Under the pieces are notes generated by a model that was given only the letters and a program-made list of their open reading frames with translations, did not search any database and was not told the origin of the DNA. From a virus: a stretch of DNA of 45,382 nt. Each line of letters starts with the position of its first letter. Position 1 is the first letter of the stretch. The stretch is taken from positions 1-45,382 of the IMG/VR virus record IMGVR_UViG_3300042691_006622. One strand, 5' to 3'. Position numbers and translations under genes: made by a program. This document shows positions 1 to 6,587 of this stretch, piece by piece.

Positions 1-52
1 CGCATTTGGCGCTATCCCTTTGGAAATTTGTGGCAAAATACTCAGACCTTCT
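1..52. repeat. 52-bp terminal direct repeat, left copy
   Basis: Bases 1-52 are identical to 45331-45382. A 52-bp exact overlap at contig ends is what an assembler leaves when a circular or terminally redundant molecule is closed, so the unit length is about 45,330 bp. From memory, cyanopodovirus direct terminal repeats are usually longer (about 200 bp), so this is probably not the physical end repeat. Confidence 0.9.
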
Positions 53-170
53 CAGAGGCCTCTCTGAGCTCTTTTAAGGCCCTTCTAATGCTATCGGCCA
101 GGGTGACATTCCCCTTAGCTTCCACAGCCCTTAGAGCCTCTTCTAGGGCCCTCTCACGAGGACTTGTCAT
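42..170 (-). CDS. 42-aa charged protein of unknown function
   Basis: A short reading frame (MTSPRERALE... to ...REASEKV) that I do not recognise. It is predicted to be all-helical and very rich in Arg, Glu, Ala and Leu, with no membrane segment. Its ATG overlaps the end of the 96-aa gene upstream by 17 nt, the same compact packing as its neighbours, which is the main reason to accept it. It is the last gene before the contig junction. It contains one copy of the CCCTAGAAG-n3-CTCTAAGGG element also found in the 58-aa gene. Confidence 0.5.
   Translation of the reverse strand: MTSPRERALEEALRAVEAKGNVTLADSIRRALKELREASEKV
128..148 (-). repeat. 21-bp element CCCTAGAAG-n3-CTCTAAGGG, copy 1
   Basis: On the minus strand two 9-base half-sites, CCCTAGAAG and CTCTAAGGG, are separated by three bases. 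The same two half-sites with the same spacing occur at 457-477. Each copy lies inside a tiny gene, so shared codon use is an alternative explanation. Confidence 0.6.
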
Positions 171-444
171 TGTTCAGTGCAAAACGGGCAGTCATCCTCA
201 TCTCATCGAAGAAATCACTGCCGCTCTCTGAGTACACACCCTCAGTCAACGGAGGCTCCTTCACTTCAGCCTGTTCAAAGGCACGAATGGCCTCATCAAC
301 AGCAGCGGTGGTCTTGTAATCAATGACCTTGTCCTGCAACCAGACCAACAACCCATAGACGAGGAAATCAAGGGGCTTCACCAGATAGGGCTGTAAGCCC
401 TTGTAAGCGTCTTTAAACTCATTTAGGACCAACCTATCCAACAT
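154..444 (-). CDS. 96-aa hypothetical protein
   Basis: Unrecognised. The N-terminal half (residues about 8-42) is rich in Leu, Val, Tyr and Trp (PLDFLVYGLLVWLQDK), which could be an amphipathic or weak membrane helix. The C-terminal half is acidic and soluble. The ATG lies inside the end of the 58-aa gene (11-nt overlap) and the stop lies inside the start of the 42-aa gene, so the gene is part of a tightly packed run downstream of thyX. No catalytic motif is visible. Confidence 0.7.
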   Translation of the reverse strand: MLDRLVLNEFKDAYKGLQPYLVKPLDFLVYGLLVWLQDKVIDYKTTAAVDEAIRAFEQAEVKEPPLTEGVYSESGSDFFDEMRMTARFALNNDKSS

Positions 445-610
445 CAGCTTTAAACCCCCTTAGAGACGCTTCTAGGGGCCACTGATGAAGATCCTCCCCC
501 TCCCACTGATCAGCAGTAGAAGAAGATCGACCTTCAATGGCTTGACGACACTCGTTGGCAAGTTGTTGAAGGTCAATGGCTTTGTATTGGGTATTTGCGT
601 TGAAGCTCAT
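434..610 (-). CDS. 58-aa hypothetical protein
   Basis: Reading frame MSFNANTQYK... to ...FKADVG. It begins at an ATG that shares two bases with the stop of a possible 41-aa frame (TGATG) and overlaps the following 96-aa gene by 11 nt. The protein is soluble, with a helical N-terminal half (AIDLQQLANECRQAIEG) and a Trp/Glu-rich middle. Function unknown. The coupling arrangement and the filled gap between thyX and the 96-aa gene support it. It carries the second copy of the 21-bp element. Confidence 0.6.
   Translation of the reverse strand: MSFNANTQYKAIDLQQLANECRQAIEGRSSSTADQWEGEDLHQWPLEASLRGFKADVG
457..477 (-). repeat. 21-bp element CCCTAGAAG-n3-CTCTAAGGG, copy 2
   Basis: Same half-sites and spacing as at 128-148, inside the 58-aa gene. 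A related, less perfect sequence lies on the plus strand near 4167-4190, in the untranslated leader of the lysozyme gene. Confidence 0.6.
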
Positions 611-735
611 CAGTATTTGACAACAACAACCGAACTGGTCTTGGCGTCAAAGCTGCGGTCTTTGGCTTGACGATCTGTGAGTCGACCAGAGAAGGTCTTA
701 CGGGTAGCGAGGGACGCTTTAGGGAAGAGGGCCAT
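610..735 (-). CDS. possible 41-aa basic protein
   Basis: A frame MALFPKASLA... to ...SVVVVKY that starts inside the last 17 nt of thyX (other frame) and whose TGA overlaps the next ATG as TGATG. It fills the only gap between thyX and the 58-aa gene and is Lys/Arg/Ser-rich. There is no recognisable domain and no clear Shine-Dalgarno sequence, so this could be chance; the coupling geometry is the only argument for it. Confidence 0.35.
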   Translation of the reverse strand: MALFPKASLATRKTFSGRLTDRQAKDRSFDAKTSSVVVVKY

Positions 736-1372
736 TGATACAACCGAAATAAGCTTGAAAGACAGTGGGCAGTGCCTTACGGAGTGTCTCCTTGCACTGG
801 AGGGCGATGATCTGGTGTTCACGCTGGGTGCCATTAGCAGATCGCAGATCGATGTAATGCAGCCAGGAGCGGACACTGCCAGCCATGTAGAGGCGGGTGG
901 GAGTGGCTAGGGGAAGTACATCCCGAGCACACTCCTTAGCGATCCCAGCAGACACCATCTCCCGGTAGATGTCTTCTGTCTCAGCAAAGAGGCGGGAGAT
1001 ACGACGGGTAAACCCCATCACCACAGCACTATCGAGATCATCGATGCTGTTCTGACGGTTCTTGGTGTCTTGACGGCGGAGCTGAGGGGCTCTAGCAAAG
1101 TCAAGGCTGGAGACATCGGCATACCGCTGAGAGAACTCTTGGAAGGAGAAGCTCCGATGTCGGAGGATCTGAGCAGCGATAGAGCGGGTGGTGTTAATCT
1201 CCATCACCACATGAGCCATCTCGAAGGGAGACCAGTGCTGGTGGGTGATGAGGTAACGAATCAGTCTCTCACTATCAGGGTTATCCTGATTCTGAGGGTT
1301 AGAGACCCTGGCACAGTAAGCAATCAGCTCTTCTGCTTTAGGAGTGACTGAGATCAGAGAAACATCAGACAT
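719..1372 (-). CDS. thyX: flavin-dependent thymidylate synthase ThyX
   Basis: 217 aa, normal length for ThyX. The signature RHR-x7-S is present at R71, H72, R73 and S81, followed by R83. The C-terminal arginine and tyrosine-rich substrate-binding part is also ThyX-like (RSWLHYIDLR). The enzyme methylates dUMP to dTMP with methylenetetrahydrofolate as carbon donor and FAD/NADPH as reductant, supplying thymidylate for phage DNA synthesis in the cytoplasm. It sits apart from the other nucleotide genes (nrdAB, MazG), downstream of the terminase and behind its own AT-rich leader, so it probably has a separate promoter. Many cyanophages carry thyX. Confidence 0.96.
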   Translation of the reverse strand: MSDVSLISVTPKAEELIAYCARVSNPQNQDNPDSERLIRYLITHQHWSPFEMAHVVMEINTTRSIAAQILRHRSFSFQEFSQRYADVSSLDFARAPQLRRQDTKNRQNSIDDLDSAVVMGFTRRISRLFAETEDIYREMVSAGIAKECARDVLPLATPTRLYMAGSVRSWLHYIDLRSANGTQREHQIIALQCKETLRKALPTVFQAYFGCINGPLP

Positions 1373-1500
1373 GGAGAGTGGGTATACGGCTATATATAAT
1401 ATGGAGGATGATATTCTGTCTTACAAAGTAAACGGCTATATTCTCCCATATATAATATATTCTACTTATTAGTGCTGTCTTGTTTTGTGTGTGTTCTCTT
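1373..1500 (-). promoter_or_regulatory. AT-rich leader with probable promoter(s) for thyX
   Basis: Between the terminase and thyX the sequence becomes strongly AT-rich, unlike the rest of the genome. On the minus strand it holds two related blocks with TATTATATAT / ATATTATATATA cores, each followed by TAGCCGT. These resemble duplicated -10 regions read by a host-type RNA polymerase. No convincing -35 box can be fixed by eye. Confidence 0.45.
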
Positions 1501-1502
1501 CA

Positions 1503-1528
1503 CCCTCCCCCCTATAGTCCCCCCTCCC
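1503..1528 (-). other. G-rich element, potential G-quadruplex (inverted partner of 45299-45323)
   Basis: On the minus strand the G-runs are 3, 6, 6 and 3 with spacers of one base, ACTATA, and one base, satisfying the usual four-run G-quadruplex pattern. ACTATAGGG also resembles the core of a T7-class phage promoter. A near-copy in architecture (3-6-6-3 with a central TATA) occurs on the plus strand at the other end of the contig. Confidence 0.6.
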
Positions 1529-1540
1529 ATGAGGGGGACT
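1516..1540. other. GC-rich hairpin overlapping the G-rich element
   Basis: AGTCCCCC...GGGGGACT forms a stem of about 10 bp with one bulged C and loop CCAT. It is mutually exclusive with the G-run structure on the minus strand. It lacks a clear U-tract on either strand, so it is not an obvious terminator. Confidence 0.45.
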
Positions 1541-1560
1541 GTGTTCTATGAGGGGGAGGA

Positions 1561-1585
1561 AAGGGCCCCGTCTTTCAGGGCCCTT
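1561..1585 (-). terminator. hairpin downstream of terminase, probable terminator
   Basis: AAGGGCCC / GGGCCCTT forms a perfect 8-bp stem with a 9-base loop about 60 nt past the stop of the large terminase gene. The following tract on the minus strand (TTTCC) is short, so intrinsic termination may be partial. The position, at the end of the late operon, matches a late terminator. Confidence 0.5.
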
Positions 1586-1645
1586 ATCACCGCAAAATCC
1601 ACACTGAGGAGCACCACTTCCTCAGCGTAAGCGGACACCTAGGCG

Positions 1646-3379
1646 CTAACGAGAGGGAGAAGTCCAGTCATAGACTGGTTTATTGCCACGTATTGCCTGT
1701 TTAAAGCTGAGGCCCAATACAAGGCAATCTGTGGCCTGTTGTGGCGCCTCCAGGAAGGCTTCTTGCATGGCGGTCCATTCCTCGTGTCTGCGTAGGGCCT
1801 GGGCCTGGTAGGCAGACTGTGCAAGGGCATCGATGAAGTACTGAACGCCTTGGGAGAGAGCGTCAATGCGGTCATCGTGTTTAACGGCTCCCTTCTCCCG
1901 GCACATGCGGGACATCTGGTACATGAGCATGTACTCCAGACGCTTTTCAGGGGGAGCGTCTTCGTTGGACTTGTAGTCGTACTCGAAGACCTTGGGGTCA
2001 ATGATGAGCTTGTGTTGGTTCATCACCGGCTCCAGGGTGTCGATGATGCGCTCTTCCTTGCGGACGGTGGCTCTGACCTCTTCGATGTCGAGGAGAGCCT
2101 GGGCTTGAATGGCGTGTCGCTTGAGGAGCTCGGCGACCATGCCATCACCGAAGTTGGATTCGACTAGGAGTTTGGTTGCGTTGTAACGCTTAGCAAGACG
2201 AACAATGTCAGAAAGAGTATCGTCAGAGTACCCATCTTTATAGGCTTTTAGGGAACGGAGGAAAATGTATCCATTAGCTTGGCTAACGACACAGGCCACA
2301 GTTTCATCACTGCCTCGTCCTGACGGGTCAATCGATACAATCGTTTCATCGTAAGGAACGATTCCCTCGTCAATGAACATGGGTCCATAGAAGCGATCTC
2401 CAGGTAGGCCCACAGCAGACAGTTCTTTAAGGCAATAGCGTGGATCAGAGGACCAAGCATATCGTTCAGCGCATTCAGGACCGAGGGGAGTAACGATCAG
2501 ATCAGCGAACTTCAGAGGGAACTTCTCAGCGTCCGTCATGCTGGTATCAAGCATGAACTGGAGCATGAAGTTGGAGCGCCCCATGGCGGCTTCCCGCTCT
2601 AGGAGATCGGAGTCGGTGAAGCGATCATCTGTTGGCTCCCAGGGTTGGGCGCCAGCTTCGATATCTTCCAGCAGCTGAGGCGCTAGAAGGCCTTCATAGC
2701 GGCCATGGTCCCTGGGATACCTAGCGGGCCAAACAAAGGGCTTGTAGGACCTCTCAGCAAGCTTTCTGTAGACGGTGAAGGTGGACTGTGGAGTCCCCAG
2801 GAACATGATCCGACTGGTCTCATCAGGAGTGAGAATCGACTCGGCTTCTGTGACCAGCTGCAGCAGCTTCTCGCGCTGCATGTCAGTGGCTGAGTTGAGG
2901 GGGACCTCCACGTCATCAAAAATCATCAAATGGGCACGGGAACCAGTCATCTGACCGGTGATACCCACACTTTTCACAGAGGGTGCCTGGTGGGGCTTTG
3001 CCGGCCCTACGTCGAAGGAGATCCGCGACCACCTCTGGTCGTCTGATTTCGGCCCCAGATGGGAAAGCCAAGAAATATCGAGAATGAGCTTCTGACAGAA
3101 GATCGAGAAGTTGTCGGCTCGTTCCTTCGAGGCCGAGATCACCATCACCTTCCGATCCGGGTCGTTGTAGAGGGTCCATAGGACAAAGGCAGCGGTAATC
3201 CAGCTTTTGCCAACACCACGAAAGGCGGATATCTGCAGACGCTTCGGCCCGTGCTGTAAGTAGTCCGCAATGGACAGCTGAGCCCTTGTTGGTTTGGGGA
3301 GACCAAGCTCCCGCCAGATCAATGTCAGGAAGACCTTGAAGTCTTCTCTGATGCGGCGATCAAGTTCTTGAACATTCAT
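1646..3379 (-). CDS. terminase large subunit (T7 gp19-like DNA maturase B)
   Basis: 577 aa, close to T7 gp19. The ATPase part has the Walker A-like FRGVGKSW near residue 55 and Walker B LMIFDDVE near residue 135. The C-terminal nuclease part has the acidic residues SIDPSGRGSDET, LLVESNFGDG and KHDDRIDAL, typical of the RNase H-fold terminase nuclease. It drives ATP-dependent packaging of concatemeric DNA into the procapsid with the small subunit and portal, and cuts at the genome ends. I chose the ATG at 3379 because it overlaps the lysozyme stop as ATGA; longer in-frame extension to 3478 would run through the lysozyme gene. Confidence 0.96.
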   Translation of the reverse strand: MNVQELDRRIREDFKVFLTLIWRELGLPKPTRAQLSIADYLQHGPKRLQISAFRGVGKSWITAAFVLWTLYNDPDRKVMVISASKERADNFSIFCQKLILDISWLSHLGPKSDDQRWSRISFDVGPAKPHQAPSVKSVGITGQMTGSRAHLMIFDDVEVPLNSATDMQREKLLQLVTEAESILTPDETSRIMFLGTPQSTFTVYRKLAERSYKPFVWPARYPRDHGRYEGLLAPQLLEDIEAGAQPWEPTDDRFTDSDLLEREAAMGRSNFMLQFMLDTSMTDAEKFPLKFADLIVTPLGPECAERYAWSSDPRYCLKELSAVGLPGDRFYGPMFIDEGIVPYDETIVSIDPSGRGSDETVACVVSQANGYIFLRSLKAYKDGYSDDTLSDIVRLAKRYNATKLLVESNFGDGMVAELLKRHAIQAQALLDIEEVRATVRKEERIIDTLEPVMNQHKLIIDPKVFEYDYKSNEDAPPEKRLEYMLMYQMSRMCREKGAVKHDDRIDALSQGVQYFIDALAQSAYQAQALRRHEEWTAMQEAFLEAPQQATDCLVLGLSFKQAIRGNKPVYDWTSPSR

Positions 3380-4146
3380 GCGAACGGTACCTTGGCTCCA
3401 GTCGGGAGGATCCGCTCCCAGATCGGGGAAGGTCGGAAGGTGGGACTGCCTGTCGGCTGGGTCATTCCAGGATTCCAACCAGGGGAGGGCAACGGGGTGT
3501 AAGGCCCTTGAGGCCCCATAGGCATGGCTTCACTTTTGAGGAATGGAATCTGGAAGAGGTTCTTTTTTTCCGGTACAGGCGGTGGGGGAGTAGGAGGTGT
3601 CGAGAACAGCTTGTAGACCTGATTGGCAGCGTCTTGGCGTTTCTCAATGTGAGGGACGGATGGCCTGAAATAACCAGTGCCCGTGGCGGCAGAGCCGGTG
3701 AAGTACTGAGCAAAGAACCCCGGAGAGCCTTTGGACGGGGAGTTCTCAAACACACGGGTCCACCCGCTAAGGCTGGCCCCAGGCTTCAGGTCGTGCTTAC
3801 CGACGTATTCCTGAACGAAGTACTTCAGCTGCCACTGGATGGAGTTGGGATCTTGTCCAGCCCGCAAGGCAGCAGCACGCGCCTTGTCGTAGGCAATGCG
3901 TCGCTCGCCTGTGTACTGGGAGAGACCCCGTCCAAGGCCAGCTCCCTTTTCAATGACATCAAGGCCTTTAAGGTTTGGTCTGCCGGTCTCGACGATCCAA
4001 GAGCCAATAAGGCCTGCTGCCTGTTGAGGTGTGAATTTAGGAAGCCTGCCACCACTCTCTTTAGAAGCTTGGCCGCTAGTCAGGTAATTCCAAGCGGTTT
4101 CAAGTTCTGCCGATCTAGTGACAGCAAAGTAGTTACGAGGTGCCAT
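3376..4146 (-). CDS. phage tail lysozyme-like protein with proline-rich C-terminus
   Basis: 256 aa from the ATG at 4146, which directly follows a leader; an upstream in-frame Met would extend it by 29 aa. Residues about 30-175 look like the phage tail lysozyme family: helical AAGLIGSWIVETG with a candidate catalytic Glu, then KGAGLGRGLSQYTGERR and KYFVQEYVG. The last 80 residues are Pro/Gly-rich low complexity (TPPTPPPPVPEKK). It probably cleaves peptidoglycan, either as the endolysin or as a virion-associated enzyme. It is coupled by ATGA to the large terminase. A second protein with the same type of domain is the C-terminus of the gp15-like core protein. Confidence 0.75.
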   Translation of the reverse strand: MAPRNYFAVTRSAELETAWNYLTSGQASKESGGRLPKFTPQQAAGLIGSWIVETGRPNLKGLDVIEKGAGLGRGLSQYTGERRIAYDKARAAALRAGQDPNSIQWQLKYFVQEYVGKHDLKPGASLSGWTRVFENSPSKGSPGFFAQYFTGSAATGTGYFRPSVPHIEKRQDAANQVYKLFSTPPTPPPPVPEKKNLFQIPFLKSEAMPMGPQGPYTPLPSPGWNPGMTQPTGSPTFRPSPIWERILPTGAKVPFA

Positions 4147-4272
4147 GGGGTAGCTATAAAAAGAACCCCCTAGAAGCCCCTTGGAGAGGCCTCTAGAGGG
4201 CAGAAAGATGGGAGACACCAAAGAGGCAATCAACAGGCCTTGTAGGGCCTTATAGATGCCTCTGACGGTTAA
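4147..4272 (-). other. untranslated leader of the lysozyme-terminase pair
   Basis: 126 nt without a gene. It contains palindromic CTCTAGAGGCCTCT-like sequence and a T-rich stretch (TTCTTTTTATAGC) just before the lysozyme ATG. Its position fits a promoter or processing site for the packaging genes, but no motif is decisive. Confidence 0.35.
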
Positions 4273-4503
4273 CTACGCCTTGACCGAAGTGGCCAGACCA
4301 ATCGAGCTAGAGGTCACAGCATTGCCACGGGCAACACAGGAGCTCAGAATGTCCAGGGCATCGTCCACACGGTTAGCCGTGGTCAGGGCAGCCAGAGCAG
4401 CAACAGCAGTTGCATCAAGCTTGGTTTTGGCGTCGGACTCAGCTTTGCAGGTAGAAAGGGCCGAAGCGGGTTTAACAGTGGCAGTAAAAACTTGAGCAGT
4501 CAT
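4273..4503 (-). CDS. 76-aa Ala/Thr-rich hypothetical protein
   Basis: Unrecognised. It is low in aromatic residues and rich in Ala, Thr, Ser and Val, with two Cys (C19 and C56), predicted mostly helical, with no membrane helix long enough to be convincing. It starts at the ATG immediately downstream of the HNH gene (2-nt gap), so it is co-transcribed with the packaging and lysis block. Composition resembles small structural or decoration proteins, but that is a guess. Confidence 0.6.
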   Translation of the reverse strand: MTAQVFTATVKPASALSTCKAESDAKTKLDATAVAALAALTTANRVDDALDILSSCVARGNAVTSSSIGLATSVKA

Positions 4504-4505
4504 TG

Positions 4506-4772
4506 TTAAGCAGTTTGGTAGTACAGAAATTCTTGGACCGTCATAGATCCTTTGGCCTGGTTACAAGAACGACAGGCGGTTACACAATTAGTGGCAGATG
4601 TCTCACCCCCCTTGCTGCGGGGGCGGACATGATCAATCGTCAAATTGGCGGTAGAACCGCAATAAACGCAGCGATTGTTGTCCCGAAGTTTGATCTCATC
4701 TCTCCACATCCGCTTTGCATCAGAGCTGCGAAACGTGAGGAGGTCATGCATGAGGCTTCGGGGAGTGTCCAT
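4506..4772 (-). CDS. HNH endonuclease
   Basis: 88 aa. It has the compact HNH fold signature: CxxC at C35/C38, the catalytic DH pair at D47/H48, Asn at N62, and the second CxxC at C67/C70 followed by N71, which together form the zinc site and beta-beta-alpha-metal nuclease. Free-standing HNH enzymes beside terminase genes are common and are needed for packaging-linked cleavage in some phages, but can also be homing enzymes. It lies between the small basic protein and the 76-aa protein, with the large terminase two genes further on. Confidence 0.88.
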   Translation of the reverse strand: MDTPRSLMHDLLTFRSSDAKRMWRDEIKLRDNNRCVYCGSTANLTIDHVRPRSKGGETSATNCVTACRSCNQAKGSMTVQEFLYYQTA

Positions 4773-4782
4773 CGGTGGCTCA

Positions 4783-5031
4783 TTACTTCAGGGTTGATTT
4801 ACCGTTCTTTCCATTGCGAGAGCGGTTCTTAGAAGGGGACTCCAACACAAGGCGTCCGCTCTTCGTATGGCTCAAATCTTTGCCACCCTTTCCGGCAATT
4901 CCACGGCGGCGACGTTCCGTCCAGCGTTCTTCAGACTTCTGCTTAACGCCGGGCTTCTTATTGTATTTACGCTGGTAAGCGTTCTTCTTAGCCCTTAGCT
5001 TTGGGTTCTTCTTGTAAGGGTTGTAAGCCAT
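4783..5031 (-). CDS. 82-aa highly basic conserved phage protein
   Basis: Over a third of the residues are Lys or Arg. The C-terminal pattern GKGGKDLSH-x-KSGRLVLES-x-SKNRSRNGKNGKS resembles a small basic protein I recall from many phages, whose alignments carry a D-x-x-H followed by S-x-N-R; some are annotated as HNH-like. Here only one Asp-His pair is visible and no zinc cysteines, so DNA binding is more likely than nuclease activity. Its ATG overlaps the stop of the small terminase gene (TAATG), suggesting a packaging or structural role. Confidence 0.6.
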   Translation of the reverse strand: MAYNPYKKNPKLRAKKNAYQRKYNKKPGVKQKSEERWTERRRRGIAGKGGKDLSHTKSGRLVLESPSKNRSRNGKNGKSTLK

Positions 5032-5261
5032 TAGATGTGCTCCTGAACTTCCTCGAAAGTCAGCTCAGGAATCAGACCAGCCAGGCTGGCCAAAGGCGAA
5101 CCTTCAACAGCAACACCAGTCACATCATTGGCCTTGAGCCAATCACAGGCAGCTCGGAGATCAGCCGTAGAGGCCTCTCCGGTCTTAATCCTGGTGATCA
5201 GTTCCTTCGTCAAAAGAGCATGAAGCTCATCAAAGGCTTCCTCACCTGCTCGCTTAGTCAT
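5031..5261 (-). CDS. terminase small subunit (T7 gp18-like DNA maturase A)
   Basis: 76 aa, close to the 80-90 aa of T7-group small terminases. The central sequence ADLRAACDWLKANDVTG is the conserved helix-turn of the family, and the acidic C-terminus (PELTFEEVQEHI) is typical. It binds the packaging region of concatemeric DNA and recruits the large subunit. It lies in the lysis-packaging block as in T7 (gene 18 near 17.5 and 19), separated from the large subunit here by four genes. Confidence 0.8.
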   Translation of the reverse strand: MTKRAGEEAFDELHALLTKELITRIKTGEASTADLRAACDWLKANDVTGVAVEGSPLASLAGLIPELTFEEVQEHI

Positions 5262-5269
5262 GTTGACTC

Positions 5270-5503
5270 CTAGTTATGCTTGAATACGATTTGATCAAGC
5301 TTGTTCTCAATGCGAACCATGTGGTCTTCCATCTTGGCCAACGCATGGGATAGCTCTTCCTTTGGCACGTAGCGTTCAGCCATACGAAGCTCCATACGAT
5401 CCATGCGTTTGTCGACTTCCATGATTCGATTGTTTAATCGTGTGTTGATGGCAAAGAGGCCTGTGAGTCCCGCAACAGCGGCTGAGATAACAGCTTCAAT
5501 CAT
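5270..5503 (-). CDS. membrane-anchored coiled-coil protein, holin/spanin-like candidate
   Basis: 77 aa. Residues 1-19 (MIEAVISAAVAGLTGLFAI) form one hydrophobic segment at the extreme N-terminus. The rest is a continuous charged heptad-like helix (NRIMEVDKRMDRMELRMAER, then MEDHMVRIENKLDQI). This N-anchored architecture is seen in class III-like holins and i-spanins and in small cyanophage proteins of unknown role. Between the C39-like peptidase and the small terminase it occupies the slot where T7 has its holin (17.5). Function inferred from topology and position only. Confidence 0.6.
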   Translation of the reverse strand: MIEAVISAAVAGLTGLFAINTRLNNRIMEVDKRMDRMELRMAERYVPKEELSHALAKMEDHMVRIENKLDQIVFKHN

Positions 5504-5508
5504 TTGGG

Positions 5509-6054
5509 TTACTTGGGCCTAAAAGTCATGAACCACCCGGTTCCATTCCCTTCAACAGCCCAACGCCGCATCCAGTTTGTCCAGGTATAACGGACCTCAC
5601 ATCCACCAGATCCACGGGTGACATAGCCACCAGCAACATTGTTCATCTCCCCATAGGGGTCGTGAAAGATGCCATTGATGCCATCATCACCAATCAAAAG
5701 CATCCAATGACCACCCCCTCTAGGAGCAGACACGGGACCCTTATGAAGAACACCAGTAGCTACTGGATAGCCTTGCTTTAACTCTGACAACAGAGCTGTA
5801 CGAGTTCCGTTTTGATAGAAACTGGCATGGATACCGTAGTCGCTGCAGGCTTTAATGTGAGACGTATATTGGGTTGTATCCCCGTATTTTAGAACTGTCT
5901 TTAAATAGCTATCGTCAGCATTACTGCCCTTAAGCGCATCCGGCCTGAGATACTTGATGGCCATAGCACACGTTGAGCTAAAGCACATCCGATCTCCATG
6001 CTCAGTGGCACTGTCGGTCTGTAAGTAATACTGCTTGACTGGAAGCAGTATCAT
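5509..6054 (-). CDS. C39-like cysteine peptidase
   Basis: 181 aa with the papain-like C39 family layout: nucleophile candidate C24 in MCFSSTCAMAI, catalytic His H116 in RGGGHWMLLIGDD, and Asp D132 in FHDPYGE. There is no signal peptide and no transmembrane segment. Peptidases of this fold cleave peptides or peptidoglycan cross-bridges. In the lysis block, next to a membrane protein on each side, it is a good candidate for the phage endolysin or a component of it; a virion-maturation protease is the alternative. Confidence 0.75.
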   Translation of the reverse strand: MILLPVKQYYLQTDSATEHGDRMCFSSTCAMAIKYLRPDALKGSNADDSYLKTVLKYGDTTQYTSHIKACSDYGIHASFYQNGTRTALLSELKQGYPVATGVLHKGPVSAPRGGGHWMLLIGDDGINGIFHDPYGEMNNVAGGYVTRGSGGCEVRYTWTNWMRRWAVEGNGTGWFMTFRPK

Positions 6055-6058
6055 TGAC

Positions 6059-6259
6059 TCAGCCTTTAAGAATGTCCTTCAGTTTTTGCAGTTTGTCGTC
6101 TTCCTTGCGGACCACCTTGAGGTAAGCCACCAAGGACAGGACGATTTGAACAATGCTGTTATCTTTGAGCTTGCTAACGCCAATAACTTCAGAGCCCAAA
6201 AACAGGGCAAAGAAAACGAGGGTCTCATAAGAGACCTTCAAACCAAGAAAGGTAAGCAT
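6059..6259 (-). CDS. 66-aa small membrane protein
   Basis: The hydrophobic region is residues 11-30 (YETLVFFALFLGSEVIGVSK), followed by a second moderately hydrophobic helix (SIVQIVLSLVAYLKVV) and a charged tail (RKEDDKLQKLKDILKG). One or two membrane passes and a basic C-terminus fit a small holin or pinholin-like protein, but I do not recognise the family with certainty; similar short proteins occur in other cyanophages. It ends 4 nt before the C39-like peptidase gene, so the two are probably co-translated. Confidence 0.6.
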   Translation of the reverse strand: MLTFLGLKVSYETLVFFALFLGSEVIGVSKLKDNSIVQIVLSLVAYLKVVRKEDDKLQKLKDILKG

Positions 6260-6302
6260 GATTAGTGAGAGATATGGTTAAAAGCGCACCGATCTAATTC
6301 AG

Positions 6303-6503
6303 CTAATCTTGGCAAGACCTCTCGATAAGATAGGCAAGAAGATTGCTTAGGCTTCGACCTTCTTGGTCGGAACGCTTAATAAGTTTTTGATGCAGCGCCC
6401 AGTTCATCGTGATAGTTACACGCTGAGAGCTGCGGTGAAAGTGAGGCACAAGGTCTGCAGAGCTTGCCTCGAATGGCTGTTGCCGGTTGAATCGGTCCAT
6501 CAT
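6303..6503 (-). CDS. ribbon-helix-helix (CopG/Arc-like) DNA-binding protein
   Basis: 66 aa. From residue about 28 the pattern RVTITMNWALHQKLIKRSDQ then EGRSLSNLLAYLIERS matches a ribbon-helix-helix domain: a short beta strand with alternating polar residues, helix A, a G-R-S-x-S-N turn and helix B. Such dimers bind operators in the major groove. Two tandem ATGs (6503 and 6500) are possible starts. A 38-bp element shared with the leader of the second integrase lies 17 nt upstream, so autoregulation together with control of that integrase is a reasonable hypothesis. Confidence 0.75.
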   Translation of the reverse strand: MMDRFNRQQPFEASSADLVPHFHRSSQRVTITMNWALHQKLIKRSDQEGRSLSNLLAYLIERSCQD

Positions 6504-6587
6504 CCTGTGTAAGCAGGGTGGTCACGGGGTCGGCTGTTGACGCAGCGCGGCCCCACCAATGTGCTAGCACAGAACAGGGGTAAATAG
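6504..6587 (-). promoter_or_regulatory. leader of the RHH gene
   Basis: 84 nt without a gene between the 101-aa protein and the RHH gene. It is dominated by the 38-bp element at 6520-6557, flanked by an imperfect GTGCTAGCAC palindrome (6561-6570). Confidence 0.5.
6520..6557 (-). repeat. 38-bp shared leader element, RHH copy
   Basis: On the minus strand it begins GGTGGGG, contains GCGCTGCG and CAACAGCC, and ends CCCGTGACC, 17 nt before the RHH start. It matches the element at 7830-7867 at 30 of 38 ungapped positions by eye. Both copies lie the same way and at similar distance upstream of a start codon, as expected for promoters or operators. Confidence 0.65.

Noticed and set aside
6376-6570. 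64-aa alternative frame over the RHH gene
   Set aside because: It would run through the shared leader element and has no domain features; the RHH frame is well formed.
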